DNA of 43,305 nt from NCBI GenBank assembly GCA_031289585.1, contig JAITPF010000019.1, positions 1 through 43,305 on the forward strand, written 5' to 3'. The position numbers were made by a program, and so were the translations under genes. Position 1 is the first letter of the stretch. Every line of letters begins with the position of its first letter. Of the stretch, positions 29,270-38,465 are shown one piece after another. Source of the stretch: Endomicrobium sp. (lineage in GTDB: Bacteria; Elusimicrobiota; Endomicrobiia; Endomicrobiales; Endomicrobiaceae). The notes under the pieces were generated by a model. The model saw only the letters and a list, made by a program, of their open reading frames with translations, was not told the DNA's origin and searched no databases.

Positions 29270-29405
29270 ACTTAGAGTCCGTCCATATTATTAACATGAC
29301 GAAAATACTGTTTGGATTTTTAAGAAATTTTTGGATGTTTTGTGGATGGCAATACCTGAATATATTGACAGAACAAAACTGACAAAATTTACCAAAAAGC
29401 AGCCA
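29270..29405 (+). repeat. Family D MITE-like element, copy 3
   Basis: ttagagtccgtccatattattaacatgacgaaaatactgtttggatttttaagaaatttttgg...gacagaacaaaactgacaaaatttacca, parallels 28819-28945. Confidence 0.65.
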
Positions 29406-29537
29406 CATCCCCTGAAGGGTTATGACAAAAATAGCCAATTGCTGCTTAAGTTATGTCAATAATCTCGCTATTGCTAAACTTTCGTGCTTTGTATTATGTT
29501 TTACGCTTTTGTCCTATTATTTTGTATAATTCAATTT

Positions 29538-29990
29538 ATGATAACAGATGACTTAGAAAACATTAATTTTTATTCAAATATTAACAATGCCATTAAAGAA
29601 GCATTAGAATTTATAAAAGTAAATATTTCTTGTTCGTCAAAAGAACAACGATATGAAATAAATAATAATATGTATTCTGTTGTTGAAACCTCAAAGCCAA
29701 AAAAATCGTCAAATCAAAAACTTGAGATACATAGAAAATATATTGATGTTCAATATATTATAGATGGATATGATGTAATAGGCTGGAAAAGTTTATCAAA
29801 TTGTAAAAAAATTTATAAAAATTACGACAAATCAAAAGATATAGCCTTTTTTAATGACTACCCAGATTTTAATATTATCTTAAAGCAGGGAAGTTTCAGT
29901 GTATTTTTCCAGCAAGATGCCCACGCTCCATTATGTGGCAAACTCCCAGTAAAAAAATGTATAGTTAAAGTTATACAGGCGGTAAAATGA
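29538..29990 (+). CDS. YhcH/YjgK/YiaL family protein
   Basis: KLEIHRKYIDVQYIIDGYDVIGW...FFNDYPDF...FFQQDAHAPLC. Confidence 0.82.
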   Translation: MITDDLENINFYSNINNAIKEALEFIKVNISCSSKEQRYEINNNMYSVVETSKPKKSSNQKLEIHRKYIDVQYIIDGYDVIGWKSLSNCKKIYKNYDKSKDIAFFNDYPDFNIILKQGSFSVFFQQDAHAPLCGKLPVKKCIVKVIQAVK

Positions 29991-30541
29991 TTATAGGTCT
30001 AACGGGATCTTATTGTTCAGGTAAAGATACAGTTGCAGATTATATTGTTAAAAAACATAACTATAAACATTATTCATTGTCAGATGTTATAAGGGAAATA
30101 ATGAAAGAAAAAGACATTGAGCCTACAAGAGAAAATCTGATAGCATTCGGAACTAAATTAAGAGAAGAAAATGGAAACGGTATTCTTGCAAAAAAAGTTT
30201 TAGAAAAAATTGGTTTAAATGGCAAATGTTGTATAACTTCAATAAGACATTCCGATGAAGTTAAAGAACTCAACAAAAGAAAAGATTTTATTCTAATAAA
30301 TATTGATGCTCCTCAAAGTGTGCGTTTTGAAAGAATGCAAAAGAGAAAAAGAACTGGAGATCCTCAGATTTTGAAAAAATTTATTGAGTTTGAAAAAAAA
30401 GAATCACAGATTAAAGGCTCTGGGCAACAGTTAAGAAAAACAGCGAATATGGCAGATATTACTTTTATTAACGATTCAAACAGCATAGCAACACTTGAAG
30501 TTAAAGTTGAAAAGTTATTAAAAGATATTGAAAATAAGTGA
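29987..30541 (+). CDS. AAA-type nucleotide/dephospho-CoA kinase-like protein
   Basis: P-loop GLTGSYCSGKDTVADYI; overlaps upstream stop (ATGA). Confidence 0.7.
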   Translation: MIIGLTGSYCSGKDTVADYIVKKHNYKHYSLSDVIREIMKEKDIEPTRENLIAFGTKLREENGNGILAKKVLEKIGLNGKCCITSIRHSDEVKELNKRKDFILINIDAPQSVRFERMQKRKRTGDPQILKKFIEFEKKESQIKGSGQQLRKTANMADITFINDSNSIATLEVKVEKLLKDIENK

Positions 30542-30714
30542 AATATAATTATATATGGAAAGCCCATTTAAATGCTCTTCATAAAGAAAATTTCGACTTC
30601 GAAATAATGCTTATGTATCAAACGTGGTCATTGGTTTTAGATAAAGCTGATAAAATTATAAATTCAATAAATATTCGTTATTCGTTTGGGGAAATTATAG
30701 AAAGAATTAATTGA
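30538..30714 (+). CDS. small 58-aa ORF (GTG start, 4-bp overlap), function unknown
   Basis: My translation: VKYNYIWKAHLNALHKENFDFEIMLMYQTWSLVLDKADKIINSINIRYSFGEIIERIN; below ORF-track cutoff. Confidence 0.4.
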   Translation: MKYNYIWKAHLNALHKENFDFEIMLMYQTWSLVLDKADKIINSINIRYSFGEIIERIN

Positions 30715-30755
30715 CTAAATTGCGTTATTTTTATATACTCACACATTATTTTAAT

Positions 30756-30827
30756 GGTGCGGTACCCAAGTGGTAAGGGAGCAGTCTGCAAAACTGTTAT
30801 TCGCCGGTTCAATTCCGGCCCGCACCT
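30756..30827 (+). tRNA. tRNA-Cys(GCA)
   Basis: GGTGCGG/CCGCACC acceptor, anticodon loop CTGCAAA, U discriminator. Confidence 0.94.
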
Positions 30828-30842
30828 ATTCTTGTATAGTTT

Positions 30843-30916
30843 GCCCGGTTAGCTCAGTTGGTTAGAGTACTTCCTTGACATGGAAGGGGTCAGAAGTTCG
30901 AGTCTTCTACCGGGCA
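30843..30916 (+). tRNA. tRNA-Val(GAC)
   Basis: GCCCGGT/ACCGGGC acceptor, CTTCC-TTGACAT-GGAAG anticodon arm. Confidence 0.93.
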
Positions 30917-30939
30917 TTTTTTCAAGGGTTGGTAGTATA

Positions 30940-32421
30940 ATGAAAAAAATATCTAAATCGTTAGCAGTAAGACAATCTAAAGCTCCTCTATTTGACACTC
31001 TTTTAGCTCATGCTAAAAGAAATGTTATTTCTTTTCATTGCCCGGGACATAAAAATGGTAGAAGTATAGACAAAGAATTAAAAAATTATACCGGTGAAGA
31101 AGTTTATAAATTTGATGTAACTGTTTTTGACGAAGTGGATTCTTTACACGATCCTATAGGTCCTATAAAAAAAGCCCAAGAACTTATGGCTCAAGCGTAT
31201 GGAGTCAAGCATTCTTTCTTTTTAGTTAACGGTACTTCAGTTGGTAATATGGCTATGTTTCTTGCCGCATGTGATTCTGGTGATTCCATAATAGTTTCAA
31301 GAAGTTCGCATAAATCAATTACGACTGGAATTATTATGTCTGGTGTATGGCCTATTTGGATTCAACCTAAAATAGATCAAAATCTCGATTTATTTTTTAA
31401 TTCAACTTATGAACAGGTAAAAGATGCTTTAGACAAGTATCCAGAAGCTAAAGCTGTATTTATCACAAGTCCTACATATAATGGCGTAGTTACGGAATTA
31501 AGTAAGATTATTGATTTGTGTCACAGAAGAGGAAAGATAGTTTTAGTTGATGAAGCGCACGGTGGACATTTGATATTTAATAAACAGTTGCCGGAATCTG
31601 CAGTTACCGCAGGAGCCGATTTATGTGTTCAGTCAACACACAAAATTTTATCTGCAATGTCTCAAGGATCAGTGTTGCATTTTAATTCAAAAATTGTCGA
31701 TTTTAATAGAGTAAAAAAAATAGTTTCAATGCTTCAAACAACAAGCCCCAATTATTTAACTCTTGCAAGCCTTGATTTAGCAAGAAGACAGGCATTCTTG
31801 CACGGAGAAGAAAACTTCAGTAGAGTTATAAAAGTTGCGGAATGGGGACGAGCATATATAAATAATAATATTCATTCAATGAAATGTTTTACGCGTAGTG
31901 AAATGCAAAAATTGGGATTTGATTTAGATGTTACAAAGCTTACAGTAAACGTTACAAAAACAGGCCTTTCTGGATATGAAATTGAAAATATTCTTGCAAA
32001 AGAATACAACATACAACTTGATTATGCTGATTTATTTAATTTAGTTGCAATTACAGGTGAAGGTTCTAATAAATCAGACATAGAAGCTTTTGTAAATGCT
32101 CTTGAAAGTATAAGTAAAAAATATCATGGTAAGCAGAAAAATTGGATATTGAAAATCCCATCTCTTGCTACAGAAATGGTTATGAAACCCAGAGAAGTGT
32201 TTCTTTCAAGCAACACAAAAAAAGTAAGTTTGAAAAAAGCTGTTGGACATATTGCTGCTCAAACTCTTACACCTTATCCTCCAGGCATTCCAGTTATAAT
32301 TCCCGGAGAGAGAATTACAAAAGAGATATGTGATTATCTTATAGATATGTCTTCTAAAGATATAAGAATAATTGGACAAGAAGCAGAAATGTTAAAGACT
32401 GTAAAAATTTTTACAAATTAA
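30940..32421 (+). CDS. Orn/Lys/Arg decarboxylase (PLP-dependent)
   Basis: FHCPGHKNGRS, VDEAHGGHLIFN, QSTHKILSAMSQGS (PLP Lys); ATG moved to 30940 because the longer ORF starts inside tRNA-Val. Confidence 0.9.
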   Translation: MKKISKSLAVRQSKAPLFDTLLAHAKRNVISFHCPGHKNGRSIDKELKNYTGEEVYKFDVTVFDEVDSLHDPIGPIKKAQELMAQAYGVKHSFFLVNGTSVGNMAMFLAACDSGDSIIVSRSSHKSITTGIIMSGVWPIWIQPKIDQNLDLFFNSTYEQVKDALDKYPEAKAVFITSPTYNGVVTELSKIIDLCHRRGKIVLVDEAHGGHLIFNKQLPESAVTAGADLCVQSTHKILSAMSQGSVLHFNSKIVDFNRVKKIVSMLQTTSPNYLTLASLDLARRQAFLHGEENFSRVIKVAEWGRAYINNNIHSMKCFTRSEMQKLGFDLDVTKLTVNVTKTGLSGYEIENILAKEYNIQLDYADLFNLVAITGEGSNKSDIEAFVNALESISKKYHGKQKNWILKIPSLATEMVMKPREVFLSSNTKKVSLKKAVGHIAAQTLTPYPPGIPVIIPGERITKEICDYLIDMSSKDIRIIGQEAEMLKTVKIFTN

Positions 32422-32429
32422 CAGATATA

Positions 32430-32813
32430 ATGGAGATAACAATGGAGATAACAATGAATAAAAAAGATTTAGCAAATTTTAAAAAAATCTTAATACAGAA
32501 AAGAACTGAACTTTTAAACAAAACTAACAATGCTCATAGAGAAATGGATACTGATTCAGATATTAATGTTGGTGATGAAATAGATACGGCAAGCCAGAAC
32601 AATGAAAAAGAAATGTACTTTGAACTTGCTGTGAATGATAAAATAGCTTTAGATGCTATAAATGATGCTCTTGCTAAAATAGAAAAAAATACTTACGGCA
32701 AATGTGAATGTTGCAACAATATTATTCCGGTGGAAAGATTGAAAGCAATCTCGTGGACAAGATACTGCGTTCAGTGTCAGGAAGAAGCAGAAAATCCAAA
32801 AAATAAAAAATGA
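32430..32813 (+). CDS. DksA/TraR zinc-finger protein (start ambiguous: 32430, 32442 or 32454)
   Basis: YGKCECCNNIIPVERLKAISWTRYCVQCQEE four-Cys zinc finger. Confidence 0.88.
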   Translation: MEITMEITMNKKDLANFKKILIQKRTELLNKTNNAHREMDTDSDINVGDEIDTASQNNEKEMYFELAVNDKIALDAINDALAKIEKNTYGKCECCNNIIPVERLKAISWTRYCVQCQEEAENPKNKK

Positions 32814-33814
32814 TGTCATCTCAATTTAATCAAACTCTTACTTTATGGCTAGAAAGTGCAATTTTATTTGTACTAGTATTCTCTGTTGGCTTTATGTTTA
32901 AAAAATATGTAGCAAAATTTATTCAAAATATATTATCAAAAACAGGACTTGTTTTACGCGATGAAATAATTGCAATGTCTGGTAATTATATTTCGTTTTG
33001 GCTCTTTCTTATAGCTCTTTATGCAGCTTTTTTAAAGTCACCCATATACAGTACAAGTAGCCATAAATTATTTTATGGAGTATTTGCTTTTTCTGCAGTT
33101 GTTTTGATTGCATCGATTATTTCTAAGCTTTTTCAGAAATCAGTTTCTGAAAAAATCGGAACAAACATAATAAAATTTAGTGTAATCTTTGTTGGTCTAG
33201 TATTAATATTAAATCAGGCCGGCATTAAATTAACGCCCATTTTAACGGCGTTGGGGATAGGTTCGCTGGCTGTAGCGCTTGCTCTTCAAGATACCCTCAC
33301 TAATTTTTTTGCAGGTGTAAATATCCTTGCAAGTAAACAGATTGCAAGAGATGATTATATTCAACTCGATTCGGGACAAAAAGGAACAGTAATTGAAGTT
33401 AATTGGAGAACAACTCTTATAAGAGAAATATCTAATACAGTTATTATAGTACCAAATACTAAACTATCATCTGCAATAGTAACAAGTTTTCATTTTCATA
33501 AATCAGAGGTTACAGGTTTAATAAATTGTGGAATTGCTTATGGTAGTGATTTAGAACATGTAGAAAAAGTAGCAATACTTGCAGCACAAGAAATAATAAA
33601 TAAATATGGAAAAGACTGTGTCAAAACTTATACTCCAATAGTACAATTTATAAGCTTTGCAGATTCTTCAATAAATTTTACTTTACTTTTTAGAGTAAGA
33701 AATATATATTCAAGAGCTTTTATTGAGAGTGAAATATTAAAAAATCTTTATAAAAAATTCAATGAAAACAAAATAGAGATTCCATTTCCTCAAAGAGTTG
33801 TTACTCTTAAGTAA
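32810..33814 (+). CDS. MscS-type mechanosensitive channel
   Basis: ILTALGIGSLAVALALQDTLTNFFAGVNILASKQIARDDYIQL. Confidence 0.92.
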   Translation: MMSSQFNQTLTLWLESAILFVLVFSVGFMFKKYVAKFIQNILSKTGLVLRDEIIAMSGNYISFWLFLIALYAAFLKSPIYSTSSHKLFYGVFAFSAVVLIASIISKLFQKSVSEKIGTNIIKFSVIFVGLVLILNQAGIKLTPILTALGIGSLAVALALQDTLTNFFAGVNILASKQIARDDYIQLDSGQKGTVIEVNWRTTLIREISNTVIIVPNTKLSSAIVTSFHFHKSEVTGLINCGIAYGSDLEHVEKVAILAAQEIINKYGKDCVKTYTPIVQFISFADSSINFTLLFRVRNIYSRAFIESEILKNLYKKFNENKIEIPFPQRVVTLK

Positions 33815-33860
33815 GTAATAATGTAAATGATATTATTAGTTATACGGAGGCATATAAAAA

Positions 33861-34205
33861 ATGAAGTTTGTTTTAAATTCAAAGATATTTAAAGCTACGG
33901 TAACTCAAGCTAATTTAAACTATCAAGGCAGTATAACAATAGATACTGAGCTTTGCGATAAAGCAGGTTTTTGGATAGGAGAAAAAGTTCTTGTTGTTTC
34001 AAATACAACAGGTACGCGTTTGGAAACTTATGTAATTCCTGGCAAGCCTGATTCTGGAATAATTTGTGTGAATGGAGCGGCATCTCACATTATCAAAGAA
34101 GGTGAAGAAATAATAATAATGGGATTTATACTTTCTGATAAACCTATCAATCCTAAAATTGTTTTCGTTGATAAAGATAATAAAATTATAAAAATAACTC
34201 AATAA
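33861..34205 (+). CDS. panD: aspartate 1-decarboxylase
   Basis: KIFKATVTQANLNYQGSITID (Gly-Ser self-cleavage site), ICVNGAASHIIKEGEEIIIM. Confidence 0.9.
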   Translation: MKFVLNSKIFKATVTQANLNYQGSITIDTELCDKAGFWIGEKVLVVSNTTGTRLETYVIPGKPDSGIICVNGAASHIIKEGEEIIIMGFILSDKPINPKIVFVDKDNKIIKITQ

Positions 34206-34211
34206 ATGCAA

Positions 34212-34296
34212 CTAGAGTCTGTTTATATTAATAAGGACAAAAGTGCTATTTGGATTTTTGAGGGAAATTTGATAGTTTAGTGTGAACAGACTCTAG
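34212..34296 (+). repeat. Family D MITE-like element, copy 4 (complete, 85 bp)
   Basis: Terminal inverted repeats ctagagtctgtttat / gtgaacagactctag (12-nt perfect) flanking ataaggacaaaagtgctatttggatttttgagggaaatttga. Confidence 0.8.
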
Positions 34297-34297
34297 T

Positions 34298-34425
34298 AAA
34301 GAACATATTGCCACACTAATTTTATTAGCTCACAATGGATAGACAAAGTCTCGACGAAAATAATCTGCATTGTTAAAAAAGCGAAGATTGCCACATCTAT
34401 TTCATAGTTTCACAATGGGCAAATT
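34298..34425 (+). repeat. Family A repeat, degenerate
   Basis: cacaatggatagacaaagtctcgacgaaaataatctgcattgttaaaaaagcgaagattgccacatc. Confidence 0.5.
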
Positions 34426-34491
34426 AGAATATTTGTGTAAGCACTAGACTTAAAATAAAAATTCCAAAGCATATATGAACTAATTTTATAT

Positions 34492-34565
34492 CGGGGCGTG
34501 GCTCAGTTGGCTAGAGCGCTCGGTTCGGGACCGTGAGGTCGCTGGTTCAAATCCAGTCGCCCCGA
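34492..34565 (+). tRNA. tRNA-Pro(CGG)
   Basis: CGGGGCG/CGCCCCG acceptor, anticodon loop TTCGGGA. Confidence 0.93.
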
Positions 34566-34741
34566 ATCTTTTATCGTTTAGGAATGGCAATTTTTGAGTA
34601 TATAACAAAAATTTACTCTTGTTATATAGGAATATATTTTGTGTAAACAAAAGTAGTAAGTGGATGGAGAGCTGTTTTTGGAAAAGGCAATATTCTTTTT
34701 AAGAGTATTTTTTTAATTCATTTTAGAAAAAACGAAACTTG

Positions 34742-34935
34742 GATACCCGTGGAAGCTTAGCTTCAAACGGGTATGGTACAGTATTTTTTGGTTTTGTCTC
34801 TAATTGCCAAGCCCAAATGACTGTAGTAATCTTTTCTTTCTTTTGCCGTGTCCATCTCCCCTGTGAAAACAGGAATCCATGTTAGCTAACATCTTACGAC
34901 AACTTGGATACCTATTATTGTTACGGGTATGACAG
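34742..34935. repeat. Family C repeats in opposite orientations
   Basis: atacccgtggaagcttagcttcaaacgggtat at 34744; reverse module ggaatccatgttagctaacatcttacgacaacttggatacc at 34870-34912. Confidence 0.65.
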
Positions 34936-35037
34936 CGAAATTTAACAACGCAGATTGCTTTCCAATACAATCGATTCACAATTGTTACAGTCTTTTTTAA
35001 CTGGGTTGGGGAGGGGATGACACAGCATCTGTTTAAA

Positions 35038-35080
35038 AACACCGCTTGGAAACTATGGGCATAAGCCCGTAGAGGAAACA
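35038..35080 (+). repeat. Family B hairpin repeat
   Basis: accgcttggaaactatgggcataagcccgtagaggaaacag. Confidence 0.55.
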
Positions 35081-35458
35081 GACCTTGAGTAAGATTTTTT
35101 CGACATATTGTAAATTATAGAATGGAAATAAGAAAACAAGTCTACTGTGCGTTATATAAACACAGTACTTAGGTGAAAAAGAGATAAAGTGATAAGTAAA
35201 ATATCAGAAAAAAGAAGATTTGGAGTAAGCGCTTGCATTCTGATTTCAAGCTAGGATGTAAGTCCGTAGGGGGAGGTTGACTGTTTTCCATGATTAAGAT
35301 ATTTGAGGGCAAACTAACTCTTGCAGGAATCCATTTTGAGATTTTTACAGCTTGGATGCCCATTTGTACAAACATGACACAACATTTTTGTTCATAATTC
35401 ATGTCTTTTGCAGTGTCTACTTCGCGAAAGCGAAAATTCACATTTTTTGTCGTTATTT

Positions 35459-36346
35459 TTATGGACGAGTATTCCACTTGCGATGGAACCAAAACCATTG
35501 TTCAGGGTTTTTACGTACAGCATCCTCAAGCTTTTGCGAATAAAAAGTATTAATTATTTCTATATCCCTTTCTTCGTTTCCAGTGTTTGGCATAGGAATT
35601 TCTGTAAACTCAACTTCCATAACTCCATCATTCTGTCTTACACCCAAAGCAATAATTATGGGGCATTTTACCCTTAAAGCAAAAAGAGCAGCTCCTTTCG
35701 GTGTTGCAGTTAAACGTCCTAAGAATGGAACAAAAACTCCTTGTCTCCCTGCATCTTGATCTGACAAGATTGCAACAAATTCATTTCTTTTCAAAGCTTT
35801 TAAAGCACCTTTAAAAGCCATTCCGTCCCTGCTTATTGTGTGAAATCCTTGACGCGTACGTATATCATTCATCATATTGTCAACAAGCTTATTTGATTGT
35901 TCTGCAACAACCACAGACATCGGATATCTTTTTGAAAAAGCTAGTGCCGTAAGTTCCCAATTGCCAAAATGTGCAGACATCAATATAGTTCCCCTACCTG
36001 CAGCATAAGACTTTTCCGCTAAGTGTTCATTGGTACAGACAAGTAGCTTATTAATTTCTTCATTAGACATTATAGGGAAAAATATAATTTCAACAACGGT
36101 TCTCATAAAGTTTTTGTAGGTATTTTTTGCTATAAGTTCTATTTCTTTCTGCGAGTTTTCAGGAAAAGAAATCGATAGCATTTCCAAGACATGTTTTTTC
36201 CTGATTGGAATGAAATGATAAACAAAAACTGCTATATACTGACTTATTTTGACTGAAAATTTAAGCGGAAATAATCGTATAAAGAAAATTACGATATTAA
36301 GAGTAAAATATTCCGCATAATTCTGAAAACTCGTTCTCTTTGACAT
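35459..36346 (-). CDS. lipid A biosynthesis lauroyl acyltransferase family (LpxL/HtrB)
   Basis: ILMSAHFGNWELTALAF, DQDAGRQGVFVPFLG, EQWFWFHRKW. Confidence 0.88.
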   Translation of the reverse strand: MSKRTSFQNYAEYFTLNIVIFFIRLFPLKFSVKISQYIAVFVYHFIPIRKKHVLEMLSISFPENSQKEIELIAKNTYKNFMRTVVEIIFFPIMSNEEINKLLVCTNEHLAEKSYAAGRGTILMSAHFGNWELTALAFSKRYPMSVVVAEQSNKLVDNMMNDIRTRQGFHTISRDGMAFKGALKALKRNEFVAILSDQDAGRQGVFVPFLGRLTATPKGAALFALRVKCPIIIALGVRQNDGVMEVEFTEIPMPNTGNEERDIEIINTFYSQKLEDAVRKNPEQWFWFHRKWNTRP

Positions 36347-36397
36347 TAGTTATCCTTAATAAAAATCTTTGCTAACATGCCCTTTTTAAGAAACGAT

Positions 36398-37222
36398 TCA
36401 TTTTTCATATGCTTCTATCTCTGCTAACGCTTTTTCAACTTGTTCTTTTGACAGGGCTTTGCCGTGCCATTGAGCAAGATTTTCCATAAAGGAAACACCT
36501 TTGCCTTTGACAGTTTTTGCAATTATAATTGTTGGCTTTTCTTTTTTTGTTTTAAACTGTAAGTACGCTCTATCTATTTCGTCAAGATTATGCCCATCTA
36601 TCTCTACAACATCCCAACCAAAAGAACTATATTTATCAATCAAAGGTTCAACGTTCATTACATCCTTTGTGACACCATCTATTTGTAATCCATTATCGTC
36701 AATAATTGCACAAAGATTATCGAGTTTATAGTGAGCTGCAGACATTGCAGCTTCCCAAATGCTTCCTTCTTGCTGTTCCCCATCACCCATAAGAACATAA
36801 ACTTTATTACTTTTTTTTGCCTGTTTCATTCCAGCGGCAATTCCTGCTCCAATCGATAAACCGTATCCTAAAGAACCTGTAGATACTTCTATTCCCGGAA
36901 GCTCTTTGTCTTTTGCCGGATGTCCCTGTAGTCTGCTTCCGGATTTTCTTAATGTATATAATTCATCAGAGCTGAAACATTCAAGTTGAGCCAAAACAGC
37001 ATACAATACGGGGCAAACATGTCCTTTAGACAAAATAAAGTAGTCTCTGTTTGGATCTTTTGTATCTTTAGGATTGAATTTCATGTGTTTAAAATACAAT
37101 GATACCAAAAGTTCAACTGAAGACAAACTACCACCGGGATGACCTGAACCTGCAATACCAAGCATTTTAATAATATCTTTTCTGACATTAGTAGATATTA
37201 CTTTTAAATCCAATGTATCCAT
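36398..37222 (-). CDS. transketolase, N-terminal (TPP-binding) subunit
   Basis: GSGHPGGSLSSVELLVSLYF, GHVCPVLYA, MGDGEQQEGSIWEAAM. Confidence 0.93.
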   Translation of the reverse strand: MDTLDLKVISTNVRKDIIKMLGIAGSGHPGGSLSSVELLVSLYFKHMKFNPKDTKDPNRDYFILSKGHVCPVLYAVLAQLECFSSDELYTLRKSGSRLQGHPAKDKELPGIEVSTGSLGYGLSIGAGIAAGMKQAKKSNKVYVLMGDGEQQEGSIWEAAMSAAHYKLDNLCAIIDDNGLQIDGVTKDVMNVEPLIDKYSSFGWDVVEIDGHNLDEIDRAYLQFKTKKEKPTIIIAKTVKGKGVSFMENLAQWHGKALSKEQVEKALAEIEAYEK

Positions 37223-37803
37223 TATAACATCTCCTTTCTATAACCACTTCTGTTTAGAGTCGTATTATCACGAGGAAGAGTTTTTAGAATATACTTTATT
37301 GCTCCGGTAATTGCATAATCTATATTAACACTTTCATACGTAAATGAATCTGACCATACAACCTGTCCTGTTTTTACATCAGTCATATATGCAGAAATTC
37401 CTATAATAGCATTTCTGATAACAACATTATCATCAACAATTATATTCATCCTTCGTCGCTGATCAAATTCACCAAAAACATATTCACAACGTCGCCTATA
37501 AACATCTATAGGCCAAACAACATCTTCCCGCTCGCGGTGAAAAGCAGTTATACTTCCCTCTATAACAGCATCAACACTTACATTAGAATCAGATATAACA
37601 TTATATCCTTTGGCTAAAAGACATTGAATAAAAGCATTTCCTACAGTATCACCAATTTGTCCATATATTTTACTAGAAGAAAATTTTCCTACACGTATAG
37701 TTTTAACTTCAGAAAAATCATAATCTGGTTTTATAACAGCTCTATTTACTGCACAAGACGACATTATAAAAATAAAAAAAATAGTAAAAATCAATTTTTT
37801 CAT
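37222..37803 (-). CDS. outer-membrane lipoprotein, unknown function
   Basis: MKKLIFTIFFIFIMSSC lipobox-like N-terminus. Confidence 0.65.
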   Translation of the reverse strand: MKKLIFTIFFIFIMSSCAVNRAVIKPDYDFSEVKTIRVGKFSSSKIYGQIGDTVGNAFIQCLLAKGYNVISDSNVSVDAVIEGSITAFHREREDVVWPIDVYRRRCEYVFGEFDQRRRMNIIVDDNVVIRNAIIGISAYMTDVKTGQVVWSDSFTYESVNIDYAITGAIKYILKTLPRDNTTLNRSGYRKEML

Positions 37804-37805
37804 TA

Positions 37806-38270
37806 TCACCCTTTTTGACACTGTTGCTTTTCAATCTCTTTAATTTTTTCAATTCTCTTTAAATGTCTTTCTTCAAAAGGAGTTTCAAGAAATATTTTTA
37901 TTCTGTGGCAAAGTTCGCTTACAGTAGCAGTTCTTGAACCTAAACATAAAATATTTGCACCATTATGTTGTGCTACAAGTCTTGCTGTATCTTCATCCCA
38001 ACAAACCGCAGCAATAACACCTTTAACTTTATTTGCTGCAATAGACATACCTACACCAGTTCCACATATAAGGATACCTTTATCTGAGTTTTTACTGACA
38101 ACAGATTCTGCAACTTTAACAGCATAATCTGGATAATCACAACTTCCATTTCCAAAGAACCCAAAGTCTTCAACTTCATAACCGATACTTTGCAAATATT
38201 CTTTTACTTTATTTCTTACTTCAACAGCCGCGTGATCCGTGCCAAGAGCCAAATTTTTAATTTTGTCCAT
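37806..38270 (-). CDS. rpiB: ribose-5-phosphate isomerase B
   Basis: GTDHAAVEVRNKV, CDYPDYA, GILICGTGVGMSIAANK. Confidence 0.94.
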   Translation of the reverse strand: MDKIKNLALGTDHAAVEVRNKVKEYLQSIGYEVEDFGFFGNGSCDYPDYAVKVAESVVSKNSDKGILICGTGVGMSIAANKVKGVIAAVCWDEDTARLVAQHNGANILCLGSRTATVSELCHRIKIFLETPFEERHLKRIEKIKEIEKQQCQKG

Positions 38271-38299
38271 ATATTATCCCATTTTACCACAATAAACAC

Positions 38300-38455
38300 A
38301 CAAAAATGCCATCGCAAGCTAACGAAATTAGCATGGCGATCTGTTCTTTATTAACTACATCCGATTGTCACAGTCCTTCGAACTTCACAATTGGCAGACA
38401 CGATCTAACGACACAGATTGCCTCCGCCCTTTCAGATACCCACAATGACACAGTA
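38300..38455. repeat. Family A repeat, degenerate copy
   Basis: gatctgttctttattaactacatccgattgtcacagtccttcgaacttcac...cagattgcctccgccctttcagatacccacaatgac. Confidence 0.5.
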
Positions 38456-38465
38456 TTTATCATGT

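Noticed and set aside
34800-35498. ORFs 34800-35042(-) and 35169-35498(-)
   Set aside because: Built from family B/C repeat fragments in a repeat island
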